From: an uncultured Eubacteriales bacterium
Lineage (GTDB): Bacteria > Bacillota > Clostridia > Christensenellales > UBA1242
Reading direction: 5' to 3'
DNA: 64,000 nucleotides
NCBI GenBank assembly: GCA_949001935.1
Contig: CARJLX010000002.1
Span: 62,001-126,000, forward strand
A program made the position numbers and the translations under genes. Under the pieces are notes generated by a model. The model searched no databases. It saw only the letters and a program-made list of their open reading frames with translations, and had not been told where the DNA came from. Below are positions 46,046 to 55,528 of the stretch, piece by piece; the first letter of the stretch is position 1, and each line of letters begins with the position of its first letter.

Positions 46046-47185
46046 ATGACAAAACAAAAGATAAGTAGCGATTTTAAAAATAAAATATTAACTATTCGTT
46101 TGATTTTGACAGCAGTTTTGGCTGTTGTCTTTTTGCTAGTTTTCTTTTTCTGCGGTGGGGCTTTACTTTTATTTAATAAAATGGGTGATGTTAAATGTTT
46201 TGCAAAGAACGATTTTGAAATTCATTATCTAGATGTAGGCCAAGGTGATTGTACATTCATTCGTTTCCCAGATAACACAACAATGTTGATTGATGCTGGA
46301 GTTAGCAGTAGTGGTGAGAAAATTTGTAATTATCTTAAAGATTTGTTTACACAAGAAGGATTAGAGGATATTGATTATTTTCTTTTAACTCATCAAGATA
46401 GCGATCATGTGGGTGGAGCGAGTGAAGTTTTTGAAAAGTTCCAAGTAAATTGCGTATTTAGGCCAATGGTTTATTCAACAAGTGAAGTTGACATGTATGA
46501 AAATTTAGAGGACTATACGATAAGCAATGGAATTTATTATGATAGGGCTATTATTTCAGCTTATAATGAACCTAACTGTATTATTCGTTATTCAATGGCA
46601 GGAATAAGTTGGGGCAATGATAGTTATAGTGTAAGATTTTTATCTCCAAATTCAACAAAATATTCTTCATCAAATGCTTATAGCCCTGTTGTGAAAATTA
46701 CTTATAGAGAAAGATCCTTTCTTTTTACTGGTGATGCTGAAAGCAAAACAGAAAACGAAGTTATTGAAAAATGTCCAGAACTTTTGAAAGCAGATGTTTT
46801 GAAGGTTGCTCATCATGGTTCAAAAACTTCAACTTCTGCAAAATTTTTATCTTATGTTCAACCAAAGATGGCAATTATAAGTGTGGGAAGAAATAGTTAT
46901 GGGCATCCTGCTGATGAAACATTAACAAGATTGCAAGAAATTAATTGTAAGATTTATCAAACTATTAGTTTAAACGATATAGCATTGAGTGTTGATAGCA
47001 AGGGAATTATTGTTATAGGAGGAGAAAATAATGCTCCTATTATAGATGTCACAATGATCATAGCTGTCTTTATTGTAGGAATTTTAGTTGTTTGGGGAAT
47101 TCAACCAAGAAAGAAACAAGTTAAAAGTGTTAAAAAACGACAGTCTAAAAAAACTAAAGCAACTATGAATACAGATAGATTTTAA
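46046..47185 (+). CDS. ComEC-type metallo-beta-lactamase-fold hydrolase with membrane helices
   Basis: The 379-residue protein has a hydrophobic helix at about 17-42, a metallo-beta-lactamase domain, and a second helix at about 335-355 before a Lys-rich tail. The domain starts IHYLDVGQGDCTFIRFP, as in the C-terminal part of the DNA-uptake protein ComEC, and holds the metal motif HQDSDH (His116, Asp120, His121) and later HHGSKTS. In ComEC this domain is attached to the DNA channel; here it is free-standing with the catalytic part predicted outside, so it may be a surface nuclease or phosphodiesterase. A role in transformation is not shown. No ribosome site is clear before the ATG. Confidence 0.8.
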   Translation: MTKQKISSDFKNKILTIRLILTAVLAVVFLLVFFFCGGALLLFNKMGDVKCFAKNDFEIHYLDVGQGDCTFIRFPDNTTMLIDAGVSSSGEKICNYLKDLFTQEGLEDIDYFLLTHQDSDHVGGASEVFEKFQVNCVFRPMVYSTSEVDMYENLEDYTISNGIYYDRAIISAYNEPNCIIRYSMAGISWGNDSYSVRFLSPNSTKYSSSNAYSPVVKITYRERSFLFTGDAESKTENEVIEKCPELLKADVLKVAHHGSKTSTSAKFLSYVQPKMAIISVGRNSYGHPADETLTRLQEINCKIYQTISLNDIALSVDSKGIIVIGGENNAPIIDVTMIIAVFIVGILVVWGIQPRKKQVKSVKKRQSKKTKATMNTDRF

Positions 47186-47294
47186 TAGGCTATTTTTTCA
47201 GGATAAATTTAGAAAGCTGTTAGCTAGCAAAAGTAAAAATTTTTATTTGAACGCAATTGTGTGAAAAAATATAAATTTTATTGTTAATAATGAT

Positions 47295-47322
47295 TTGAGA
47301 TTATTTTGTTTTGTGTTAATAT
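47295..47322 (+). promoter_or_regulatory. promoter giving a leaderless transcript
   Basis: TTGAGA (47295-47300), 16-nt spacer, TAATAT (47317-47322). The predicted transcription start is 47329, the start codon itself; no ribosome site is visible. Confidence 0.6.
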
Positions 47323-47328
47323 AAATAT

Positions 47329-47799
47329 ATGAAAAAGACCTTTCTTAACATCGTTCTTGTTTGCTTGGATGGCGATTTCTGCAGGTTTATATCTAAAGAA
47401 CTATCAGATAAACTTGACATGTTTTTTGCCGACTTGAAGGATTACATTGAATATGACCTTTTGGATAGCAAAGCAATTTTAGAAAAATGCGGTTTTGATT
47501 ATCTGCAAGAGCGTGAACTTAAAGCAACTAAATCTTTTTCAAAATTTGAGAATGCCATTTTAACCGTGGATTTTGATTTATTTAAACAAAATAGATTTGC
47601 CTTTGATGACGAAAGTTTAATTGTTTATCTTAAACTTCCTAAAAAAGTGTTGAGTGAAAAGGAAACAATCAATATCTTGGCATATGAAAGTCATGACGAA
47701 TTTTTAGTCAGGCAAAGTGATGTTATTGTTGTGCTTAAAAGTAAATCAAGTAATAAAGCTTTAAAAGAAATTATTGTTAAATTAAGGGAGGCGTTATGA
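47329..47799 (+). CDS. unknown protein, possibly a degenerate small-molecule kinase fold
   Basis: This 156-residue soluble protein overlaps transketolase by 4 nt (ATGA), so the two are coupled. The order of elements (YLQERELKATKSFSKFENAI, then LIVYLKLPKKVLSEK) recalls the shikimate kinase layout of FRELE, strand and LKxxxxVIYL. The N-terminal P-loop GxxGxGKT is absent, and the start LNIVLVCLDGDFCRFISKEL occupies its place. I suggest a non-ATP-binding remnant or regulator of that fold, with low confidence. Nothing else is recognised. Confidence 0.5.
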   Translation: MKKTFLNIVLVCLDGDFCRFISKELSDKLDMFFADLKDYIEYDLLDSKAILEKCGFDYLQERELKATKSFSKFENAILTVDFDLFKQNRFAFDDESLIVYLKLPKKVLSEKETINILAYESHDEFLVRQSDVIVVLKSKSSNKALKEIIVKLREAL

Positions 47800-49760
47800 A
47801 TATCGCAGATAAAACTTTAAATTATGTAAAATCTATAACAGTTCAAACTATTGCTAATGCTGGCTCTGGGCATACAGGTTCTGCTTTAGGGGCTTCTTCA
47901 ATTATGTTGGCTCTTTTTAAGGATCATTATAATTTTGATGTTTCTGAAACAGATTATCTTAATCGTGATAGATTTGTTCTCTCTGCAGGACATGCTTGTC
48001 CACTTTATTATACCATTTTATCTTTGTTCGGCTTTGATCTATCTTTGAATGATCTAAAAAATTTAAGGAAACAAGGCTCACGTACTCCTGGGCATCCTGA
48101 GTTTGGTGTGACTGATGGGGTTGAAGTTAGCACAGGCCCTCTTGGTCAAGGAGTTGCAAACGCTGTGGGTATGGCAATTAGTGAAAGTTTGATGGAAGAA
48201 AGATTTAATTCTGTTGGATTTCCTATTATTAACAACTACACATATTGTCTTGCAGGTGATGGTGACTTGATGGAAGGGGTTGCCTTGGAGGCTTGTTCTA
48301 TTGCTGGAAGTTTGAACTTGAAAAGACTTATTGTTTTATATGATTCTAATGATGTGACTATTGATGGAAATTTAAATCTTGCAAATCGAGAAAATGTAGC
48401 AAAAAAATTTAAAGCAATGGGCTGGAATGTAGTTCGTTGTAAAAATGGAAATTCTTTTAAAGCATGCTCTAGGGCTATTAATGTTGCTAAAAAATCTACT
48501 AAACCTACTATTATTATTTTTAAAACAACTATTGGAATTGGAACCGAAAAAGAGGGAACAAGTGCAATTCATGGCTATGCATTAAAGCCAGAAGAGTTAA
48601 AAGTATTCAATCAAAATCATCAAGTTTTAGAAGATTTTTATATTCCTAGTGATGTTCGTGATTGGTGTGTTGCAAGCACAAGACGAGGCAAATTAAATCA
48701 TGAAAAATGGAATCAAGAACTTGCGATTTATTCAAATACAAACCCAGAACTTTATCGTCAATTTATGCAATTTTTTGATAGAAAGAAGTTTGATGTTGAA
48801 AAAATTCTTAAAAATACTTATAAGTGGGAAGGTTTGTCTGGTAGAGAAGTTAACAAGATTATTTTAAATGAAATTGCAAGTAAACTTCTTCAAATGGTAG
48901 GCGGTACTGCCGACCTTGCTCCTTCTACTATGGCATTTATTGATGGTGCTAGCAATTTCTTGGCTGGAAATAAAAGGGGAAGAAATATACACTTTGGTGT
49001 TAGAGAGCATGCTATGGCGGCTATTTGCAATGGAATCGCTTTATATGAAGATTTTATTCCTTTCTGTTCAACATTCCTTGCTTTTTCTAACTATATGATT
49101 CCTGCAATAAGAATGTCAGCTTTCATGAACCTTGGTGTAATATATATCTTTACTCATGATAGCATTATGGTTGGAGAGGATGGACCTACACATCAACCTA
49201 TTGAACAACTTGGTCAACTTAGATTAATTCCTAACCTTAATGTTTTTAGGCCATGTGATGGACAAGAAATTTTAGCTTGCTATCAACATGTTTTAGATAG
49301 AAATGGTGCTACTGCCTTGATTTTATCTAGACAAAAGTTAAAAGAAGTAGAAAACACGTCCTTCAAAAATGCACTAATGGGTGGTTATATTTTAAAACCA
49401 TGTAAAAAAGAGGCAGACATAGTTTTATATGCAAGCGGAAGTGAGGTTTCACTTGCATTAGAAGTTGCTGAGGAACTTGGTAAAAAGTATGATGTTTCTG
49501 TTGTATCTATGCCTTGTGTTGAAGTTTTTGAAAAACAATCTCCTGCATATAAAAATAAAGTGCTTCAAGTAAATGCTAAATTGAAGGTAGCTATTGAGGC
49601 TTCAAATGACAATGTTTGGTTTAAATATATTGGTGATAATGGTCTTAGAATTGGCGTTGAAGATTATATGTTCTCGGCTAAGGGTGAAGAAGTTTATGAA
49701 AAAGCTGGCTTTACAACAAAAGAAATAGTAAAGAAAATTTTAAAAACAATGGCACATTAA
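47796..49760 (+). CDS. tkt: transketolase
   Basis: This 654-residue thiamine-diphosphate enzyme moves two-carbon units between sugar phosphates in the non-oxidative pentose phosphate pathway. The N-terminal GSGHTGSALG, the HxC-type AGHACPLYY, GPLGQGVANAVGMA, the ThDP/metal motif GDGDLMEGVALEA, and the pyrimidine-domain VREHAMAAICNG are intact. DGPTHQPIEQL near residue 465 is also typical. The length is standard. The ATG overlaps the TGA of the upstream gene and lies behind a GGGAGG site. The stop codon lies within its own terminator. Confidence 0.95.
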   Translation: MNIADKTLNYVKSITVQTIANAGSGHTGSALGASSIMLALFKDHYNFDVSETDYLNRDRFVLSAGHACPLYYTILSLFGFDLSLNDLKNLRKQGSRTPGHPEFGVTDGVEVSTGPLGQGVANAVGMAISESLMEERFNSVGFPIINNYTYCLAGDGDLMEGVALEACSIAGSLNLKRLIVLYDSNDVTIDGNLNLANRENVAKKFKAMGWNVVRCKNGNSFKACSRAINVAKKSTKPTIIIFKTTIGIGTEKEGTSAIHGYALKPEELKVFNQNHQVLEDFYIPSDVRDWCVASTRRGKLNHEKWNQELAIYSNTNPELYRQFMQFFDRKKFDVEKILKNTYKWEGLSGREVNKIILNEIASKLLQMVGGTADLAPSTMAFIDGASNFLAGNKRGRNIHFGVREHAMAAICNGIALYEDFIPFCSTFLAFSNYMIPAIRMSAFMNLGVIYIFTHDSIMVGEDGPTHQPIEQLGQLRLIPNLNVFRPCDGQEILACYQHVLDRNGATALILSRQKLKEVENTSFKNALMGGYILKPCKKEADIVLYASGSEVSLALEVAEELGKKYDVSVVSMPCVEVFEKQSPAYKNKVLQVNAKLKVAIEASNDNVWFKYIGDNGLRIGVEDYMFSAKGEEVYEKAGFTTKEIVKKILKTMAH

Positions 49761-49775
49761 TTGTGCCTTTTTTAT
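49751..49775 (+). terminator. terminator containing the transketolase stop codon
   Basis: GGCACA (49751-49756) pairs with TGTGCC (49762-49767), followed by a T run; TAA at 49758-49760 is in the loop. Confidence 0.8.
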
Positions 49776-49889
49776 TTTTTTAACTTTGAATTATAACAAA
49801 ATTCCCTATATTTCGAGTAGTTTTGACAACTTTTATTTTCACATTATCAAACATAGCAGAGTATACTTTTATTAGAAAGGGGATTTGAG

Positions 49890-50864
49890 ATGACTAAGAA
49901 AAGTATGGTTTTGTCTAGTGTAAAAGATGATGAAAAGAGGGCGGTTTTATCATTAGAGTTTGATAATGGAAATTTGACAGGAAGGGTTAGATTATACAAT
50001 TTTTCTAGTGAACCAATGGGAATAATGAGTCTTGGTTTGACTGGTGAAAATGGAGTTATCAAAGCTGGTTTAACTAAAGAAGGCAATATGGTATTTAAAT
50101 TTGGTACAACTGTTAAAAGTATGCCAGAAAATTTTTCATGTGCTATAATCAATTTTGTGGGTGGGCAACCTAGTCCTATTCTTTATGGCTCATCACAAGG
50201 ATTTGGCGACCTTGAAAAAACTCTTGGAGAGGTTGTAAATTCACTTAAAAATACAACTAGTACTAAAGAGGTAGAAGAAGTTTTGGATGATTATGGCGTG
50301 GATTATGAAGAACAAGTTAAAGAAGAAATTGAGCAAGAGATAAATAAGCAGTTTGCTTTACAGGAAGAAAAAAGCATGGATTGTGAAAACAAAGATTGTC
50401 AAAATTGTCCATACAAAAAATTCTTTTTTGAGCATAATGAATTAGGTAATGTTTCTGCAAAAACCATGTCGCCAGATGAGGCAAAAGAAGTAGAAAAAAT
50501 AGAGGAGATTGAGGAAAAAGAAGATTTTTCATTTTATAATGATATAAAAAATCAAGTAGAAACCCTGTTTTCACAAAATAAACCAGAGGAGTTTTTAGAG
50601 CAAGCCATCCCTTCATCAAAGTGGGTAAAGGTGGATTTTGATGATGGTGGGGATTATTATGTATTTGGACTTATCTATGAGGATGAAGTTTTGAAATATG
50701 TTTGTTATGGTGTGCCAGCAATTTATTCTCCACAAGCCCCTAAACAACTTTCTGGTTTTCCTGTTTGGTTCCCTCTTGATAAAGAAAAGCGTGATGGCTT
50801 TGGTTATTGGCTTAGTTATCAAGATGCCAATACTGGTGAAAGTATAAAGGCAATTGTTGAATAA
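49890..50864 (+). CDS. conserved-looking protein of unknown function
   Basis: This 324-residue protein has an N-terminal beta-rich domain (about 1-105) reading LSLEFDNGNLTGRVRLYNFS, a helical acidic linker with a cysteine cluster (CENKDCQNCPYKKFFFEH near 166-182), a Glu-rich stretch (about 200-225), and a C-terminal domain ending VWFPLDKEKRDGFGYWLSYQD. No signal or membrane segment. The four clustered cysteines could bind a metal, which is unproven. AAAGGGG lies upstream of the ATG. I do not recognise the family. Confidence 0.6.
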   Translation: MTKKSMVLSSVKDDEKRAVLSLEFDNGNLTGRVRLYNFSSEPMGIMSLGLTGENGVIKAGLTKEGNMVFKFGTTVKSMPENFSCAIINFVGGQPSPILYGSSQGFGDLEKTLGEVVNSLKNTTSTKEVEEVLDDYGVDYEEQVKEEIEQEINKQFALQEEKSMDCENKDCQNCPYKKFFFEHNELGNVSAKTMSPDEAKEVEKIEEIEEKEDFSFYNDIKNQVETLFSQNKPEEFLEQAIPSSKWVKVDFDDGGDYYVFGLIYEDEVLKYVCYGVPAIYSPQAPKQLSGFPVWFPLDKEKRDGFGYWLSYQDANTGESIKAIVE

Positions 50865-50947
50865 AATTAAAATAATTTTAAATTTTTTAAGTTAAAATGA
50901 TAAATTTTTTATTATTTTATTATATAATCTTTATAAGGAAATAAAAA

Positions 50948-51886
50948 ATGAGTATTTTTGCGATAATAATGATTTCTTTATTAGGTTTGATTTTGGTAGT
51001 ATTGGCAGTACTTATACTTATTGGAGTGGGCAGTTTTAACATGTCGTTATCTGCAAAAAGTATAGCAAAAAATATTTCTAGAGCAAACACTAAAAAGAAT
51101 TACGAAAATTTTAAAATAGATCACACATGGTGGGACAAGCATCCTAGTGAAATAATAGACATCAAAACTTTTGATGACCTAACTTTATATGGACATTTTA
51201 TTAATTGTGAAAAATCTAATAATGTTGCAATTATAGTTCATGGCTACGGCGGTGAATATAAAGATATGAATAGTTATGCCGATATTTTCCTTAAACGTGG
51301 CTATAATGTTTTAGCAGTTGAATGTAGGGCTCATGGCAACAGTGAGGGAGATATGGTTGGCATGGGCTGGCTTGATAGGCTTGATATTAAAGCATGGGTT
51401 GAATATCTTATTCAAAAAAACTCAAATTATAAAATAGTTTTATTTGGTCAATCTATGGGGGCAAGTGCAGTGTGTATGGCTCTCGGTGAGGATTTACCTA
51501 AAAATGTTATCTGTGCAATTTCAGATTGTGGTTTTGATAATGTTTATCGACAAATGTATTATGTATGTAAAGGCCATTTAAGATTTTTGGCAAAGCCTAC
51601 ATTAAATATTTTTAATAGTTATATGAAGCGGACTAAAAATTATGATATGAAACTTGCTGATGCAACAAGTCAATTAAAAAAATCTAAAATTCCAGTTCTT
51701 TTCATTCATGGAAATGCAGATGATTTTGTACCAGTTGAAATGTGTTATCGTTTGAGTGAAACAATTCCAGAAAATCGCCGTGATGTTTTGATAGTAGATG
51801 GTGCAGGGCATATTATGTCGTACGCAACTGACACAAAAGCATATGTAAAAAAAGTTAATAATTTTTTGAATAAATATAATATGTAA
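50948..51886 (+). CDS. alpha/beta hydrolase with N-terminal membrane helix
   Basis: The 312-residue protein opens with a hydrophobic helix (about 3-27), followed by an alpha/beta hydrolase domain. Motifs are the oxyanion HGYGG, the nucleophile elbow GQSMGAS, the acid site in HGNADDFVPV, and the catalytic His in GAGHIMSY. It belongs to the group of membrane-anchored serine hydrolases such as YqkD-like proteins, with unknown substrate. AAGGA precedes the ATG. It is convergent with the PFOR gene and they share a terminator. Confidence 0.85.
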   Translation: MSIFAIIMISLLGLILVVLAVLILIGVGSFNMSLSAKSIAKNISRANTKKNYENFKIDHTWWDKHPSEIIDIKTFDDLTLYGHFINCEKSNNVAIIVHGYGGEYKDMNSYADIFLKRGYNVLAVECRAHGNSEGDMVGMGWLDRLDIKAWVEYLIQKNSNYKIVLFGQSMGASAVCMALGEDLPKNVICAISDCGFDNVYRQMYYVCKGHLRFLAKPTLNIFNSYMKRTKNYDMKLADATSQLKKSKIPVLFIHGNADDFVPVEMCYRLSETIPENRRDVLIVDGAGHIMSYATDTKAYVKKVNNFLNKYNM

Positions 51887-51895
51887 AAAATAGAA

Positions 51896-51935
51896 ACTAA
51901 AAATATGAGCGAATTAATTTTCGCTCATATTTTTT
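51896..51935. terminator. bidirectional terminator between the hydrolase and PFOR genes
   Basis: A 15-bp perfect stem (51899-51913 with 51920-51934) with a 6-nt loop holding the PFOR stop codon (51914-51916). Confidence 0.9.
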
Positions 51936-54900
51936 AATTTTTTATATTGTTTTATTGCATTTTCTTTGTTTTTTTGCAAAAGATTTTTGTTTTCGCTATT
52001 CAATGTAAGTGAATATCTGCGTTCCGCACGCAAGAAATCAAAGTATTTATCCTCATTTAATGAGCTATCTAAAGTCAATTTTTCACCATTATAGCGGAAT
52101 AGTGGCCAATAACCACAATCCACTGCATTTTTTTGTTCTTCCATCATTTTTGCAAGGTCAAACCCCATATTAACACAAGGAGAGTAGGCAATTATCAAAC
52201 TAACACCATTATGAGCTTCTGCTTCTTTAAAGGCTTTAATGCATTGCGTCATATTTCCACCAAGAGCTACTTGTGCGACATAGACATTAGGATATGTCAT
52301 TGCTATTTGGGCAAGGTTTTTCTTATGTGTGCGTTTGCTGTTTTCGGCAAGTTTTATGTTTGCTCCAATTGGAGTTGCCTTACTAGATTGACCACCTGTG
52401 TTTGAATAACTTTGATTGTCAAGAACTAAAATATTTAAATTTTCGCCACTATTCAAAACATGATCTAAACCGCCAAAACCTATATCATAAGCCCAACCAT
52501 CTCCACCAATAATCCATACATTTTTATCTTGTTTATTATTGAAAGCATTGCCAAGTTTAATTCCGAGTCCAAATTCTGCATTGTCTTCGAATAAACTGTT
52601 TGCCCAAGCAGGACCACAGCCATTTTCATCTTTGGCAAAAGGGCAAGAAGAAAATGTTCCGGCATAGATGCTTGAACATCCAGTTGCATTAGCAACAATC
52701 ATTTTATCACCAAAAAGCATTGAGGCTAATTTTATATATGGAGTTTGACCACAACCTGCACAAGCACCTGAAAATTCAAAGTAAGATTTTTTAAATTGTA
52801 AGCCTTTAGGAAAGTCATCTTTAAATACATGTTGTTGTAGTTGAGGCTGGATAGATAACTTTTCATATTTTTCTTTTTCTTCTTGTAAAATATTTTTTGC
52901 TTCTGTCATTTGAAGAGCCTTTTTTATGGCAGGGCAGGTGTTAGCACAAACACCACAGCCAGTGCAATCAAGAGGAGATAATTGAATTTTATATAAAGCT
53001 CCTTCTATGCCTATTGCTTTTGCAAATTCTTGTGGTGATGATGCTGTTTTTTCATCTACTAGCAAAGCACGAAGTGCAGAGTGAGGACAGGCAAGCACAC
53101 ACTGACCACATTGAATACAATTTTCTTTAATCCAGTTTGGTAGGTTTTCGGCGATACCGCGTTTTTCATATTTGGCAGTATCGGTTGGAGTACTTCCATT
53201 TTGCGAAAATGCTGAAACAGGTATATTTCCGCCTTGCAAATCCATGATAGGGTTTTGAATATTTTTTGAGAAATCTCCGCCACCTATTTTTGAAGTTACA
53301 TTCTCTTTGCCTTGAAAATTTGAAATATCAACTACATTAACATTTGTCAAAGCTTTTTCCATAGCTAAAATATTTTTATTTACAACATCTTTACCCTTAC
53401 GAGAAAAAGTTTTTATTATTTGGTCTTTTATTTCTTCTTTAATCTGTTTTTGAGATATAAATTTAGAGGTTTGTAAAAGTGCGGTCATCATAATTATATT
53501 TATTTTTGCTCCAAGTTCACAATCTCTTGCAATGCTTTGGGCGTCTATAACATACACTGTTGCATTTTTTTCTTTTAAAATTTGTAAATATTGTTTTGGA
53601 AGGACTTTTCCTATTTCGTTTTTGTCAAAGATAGAATTAAAGATGACAGTTCCATTTTGTTTTAATCCTTCAAGCAGGTTGTATCTATGGACAAAAGAGA
53701 AATTATTTATCATAATCAAATCACTGTTTTGAACGAGATAAGTTGATTTAATAACTTGGTCACTAATTCGAATATGAGATATGGTCATACTTCCGCTTTT
53801 TCGACTATCATATTCAAAATAGCCTTGAACATTTTTATTATAATTTTCTCCTAGTAATTTTACAGTTGATTTGCTAGCTGAAACCGAACCATCAGATCCA
53901 AGTCCATAAATTTTGATTGAATAAGCTGAGTTATTTTCTTGAACATTTGTAAGTGGGAGAGATGAAAAACTTTCGTCATCATTGATTCCAACAGTAAAGT
54001 TATCTTTTGAGGTTGAAGAAACAAGATTTTCAATAACGGCTTTAATTTCTGTTGGTGCAAAATCTTTTCCACCAAGGCCATATATACCTTTGATAACCTC
54101 AATTTTTCTATCACAATCTTGAACACGAGAGATAACATCAAGTGCAAGAGGGGAGATATTATTTTCCTTACATCTGTCAAGTACGCAAATTTTGCAAACT
54201 GATTTGGGGATGTCTAAAAGAAAAGGTCTAAAAAGTTTAACGGCACAAAGACATACATCTTGTATATTGTTGTTTTCAATATATTCTCTTATTGATTCAC
54301 AAGATGAGCCCATTGCAACTATCATATTTTTCGCATTAGGATTACCATAAAATTCATAGGCATTATATTTTTTTTCTGTTACTTGACTTATTTTTTCAAA
54401 AACAATTTTAATTTGACTTGCAACATCTGCCAAAGGAAGAGTGCTTTTTATTCTATTTTGGAAGAAGGTATCAGGATTTTGTGCAGTGCCATAAACTTTT
54501 GGAATTGTTGGATTTAATGCTTCCTTAACAAATCTAAGATTTTTTAATTTTTTTACAGATATTAAATTTTTTAAATCTTTATCTTCCAATAAGTCTATTT
54601 TTTGAAGTTCATGACTAGTTCTAAAGCCGTCCATAAAATGTAAAACAGAAAGGCTAGAGTTGATTGATAAAAGATGACTTGCAAGAGCAAAGTCTTGTGC
54701 TTCTTGAACGCTAGAAGAAGAAAGCATTATATAACCTGTAGATCTGGTTGCCATAACATCACTGTGGTCACAAAAAATATTGAGTGCGTGAGTTGCAACT
54801 GCACGAGAGGCTACATGTATAACATTAGGCAAATTTTCGCCAGCTATTTTATACATGTTTGGAATCATTAAAAGCAAACCTTGACTTGAAGAAAATGTAT

Positions 54901-55138
54901 TAGATAAAGCTCCAGAAAGTAAAGCCCCATGCATTGTTCCAGCAACTCCAGCTTCTGATTGCATTTCTATCATTTTAACATCTTCACCAAATATATTTTT
55001 CTCTCCCTTTGCATTTGCACTTGTGCAATATTCAGCCATTGGAGAAGAAGGGGTTATTGGGTAAATTGGAATAACCTCACTAAATTTATATGCAATGCGT
55101 GCAACTGCTTCACATCCATCAACTATTGCTTTTTTCAT
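51914..55138 (-). CDS. nifJ: pyruvate:ferredoxin (flavodoxin) oxidoreductase
   Basis: The enzyme, 1074 residues on one chain, converts pyruvate and CoA to acetyl-CoA and CO2, reducing ferredoxin, and is central to anaerobic metabolism. Domain I starts with VARIAYKFSEVIPIYPITPS. The ferredoxin domain has CIQCGQCVLACP and CTGCGVCANTCP for two 4Fe-4S clusters. The C-terminal thiamine domain has GGDGWAYDIGFGGLDHVL and the CGACAGC-type GACAGCGQTPY near residue 790. The length is a little under the 1170 typical of homologues. AGGAG lies 5 nt before the ATG, with a consensus promoter upstream. The stop codon is in the terminator loop. Confidence 0.95.
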   Translation of the reverse strand: MKKAIVDGCEAVARIAYKFSEVIPIYPITPSSPMAEYCTSANAKGEKNIFGEDVKMIEMQSEAGVAGTMHGALLSGALSNTFSSSQGLLLMIPNMYKIAGENLPNVIHVASRAVATHALNIFCDHSDVMATRSTGYIMLSSSSVQEAQDFALASHLLSINSSLSVLHFMDGFRTSHELQKIDLLEDKDLKNLISVKKLKNLRFVKEALNPTIPKVYGTAQNPDTFFQNRIKSTLPLADVASQIKIVFEKISQVTEKKYNAYEFYGNPNAKNMIVAMGSSCESIREYIENNNIQDVCLCAVKLFRPFLLDIPKSVCKICVLDRCKENNISPLALDVISRVQDCDRKIEVIKGIYGLGGKDFAPTEIKAVIENLVSSTSKDNFTVGINDDESFSSLPLTNVQENNSAYSIKIYGLGSDGSVSASKSTVKLLGENYNKNVQGYFEYDSRKSGSMTISHIRISDQVIKSTYLVQNSDLIMINNFSFVHRYNLLEGLKQNGTVIFNSIFDKNEIGKVLPKQYLQILKEKNATVYVIDAQSIARDCELGAKINIIMMTALLQTSKFISQKQIKEEIKDQIIKTFSRKGKDVVNKNILAMEKALTNVNVVDISNFQGKENVTSKIGGGDFSKNIQNPIMDLQGGNIPVSAFSQNGSTPTDTAKYEKRGIAENLPNWIKENCIQCGQCVLACPHSALRALLVDEKTASSPQEFAKAIGIEGALYKIQLSPLDCTGCGVCANTCPAIKKALQMTEAKNILQEEKEKYEKLSIQPQLQQHVFKDDFPKGLQFKKSYFEFSGACAGCGQTPYIKLASMLFGDKMIVANATGCSSIYAGTFSSCPFAKDENGCGPAWANSLFEDNAEFGLGIKLGNAFNNKQDKNVWIIGGDGWAYDIGFGGLDHVLNSGENLNILVLDNQSYSNTGGQSSKATPIGANIKLAENSKRTHKKNLAQIAMTYPNVYVAQVALGGNMTQCIKAFKEAEAHNGVSLIIAYSPCVNMGFDLAKMMEEQKNAVDCGYWPLFRYNGEKLTLDSSLNEDKYFDFLRAERRYSLTLNSENKNLLQKNKENAIKQYKKLKNMSEN

Positions 55139-55159
55139 TTTTGCTCCTATTTTGAATAT

Positions 55160-55188
55160 ATTATATATTTTTTATTTTTTTTAGTCAA
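55160..55188 (-). promoter_or_regulatory. promoter of PFOR
   Basis: On the minus strand, TTGACT (55183-55188), 17-nt spacer of nearly pure A/T, TATAAT (55160-55165). Confidence 0.75.
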
Positions 55189-55331
55189 ATTATTTTAAAA
55201 TACTATATATGTAAGAAGTTTTTTTAATGTTTATTTATTAACGCTCAGCAATATGCTGGGCACATATTTTACAAGCAATACAATCGCCATTAAGCGTCAA
55301 AGATAAAATTTTGACTTTGAATGAAATTTGC

Positions 55332-55359
55332 TTGACGCGGGGGGGGGATTTGCTATACT
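55332..55359 (+). promoter_or_regulatory. promoter with poly-G spacer (phase-variable candidate)
   Basis: TTGACG (55332-55337) and TATACT (55354-55359) are separated by 16 nt that include nine Gs (55339-55347). Ten Gs would give the optimal 17. It lies 170 nt upstream of the GLUG-type gene. Inverted copies of GTCAAA/TTTGAC and GCGTCA/TGACGC around 55294-55338 could be operator-like. Confidence 0.7.
55339..55347 (+). repeat. poly-G tract (9 G) in a promoter spacer
   Basis: Nine Gs in the context GACGCG9ATTTG, sharing CG9ATTT with the tracts at 14412 and 42197. Confidence 0.95.
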
Positions 55360-55401
55360 AATTTTGAAATCAATAAAAATACATAAAAATAGAGTAAAAG
55401 T

Positions 55402-55431
55402 TTGACGTTTGGTTAAAATAGAAGTTATAAT
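55402..55431 (+). promoter_or_regulatory. second promoter of the interrupted GLUG gene
   Basis: TTGACG (55402-55407), 18-nt spacer, TATAAT (55426-55431). It is downstream of the poly-G promoter, so transcription may not depend only on the tract. 55139-55528 otherwise holds no gene, only a small CAGCA/TGCTG hairpin near 55247. Confidence 0.55.
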
Positions 55432-55528
55432 TACTTATAATTTGAGTATTTTGCTCGACTCGGGTCTGTTGAATAGATATTTCTTAAAGAGCTTAAATGT
55501 GATTTTAATTTAAAAAAGGAGAAAAATC

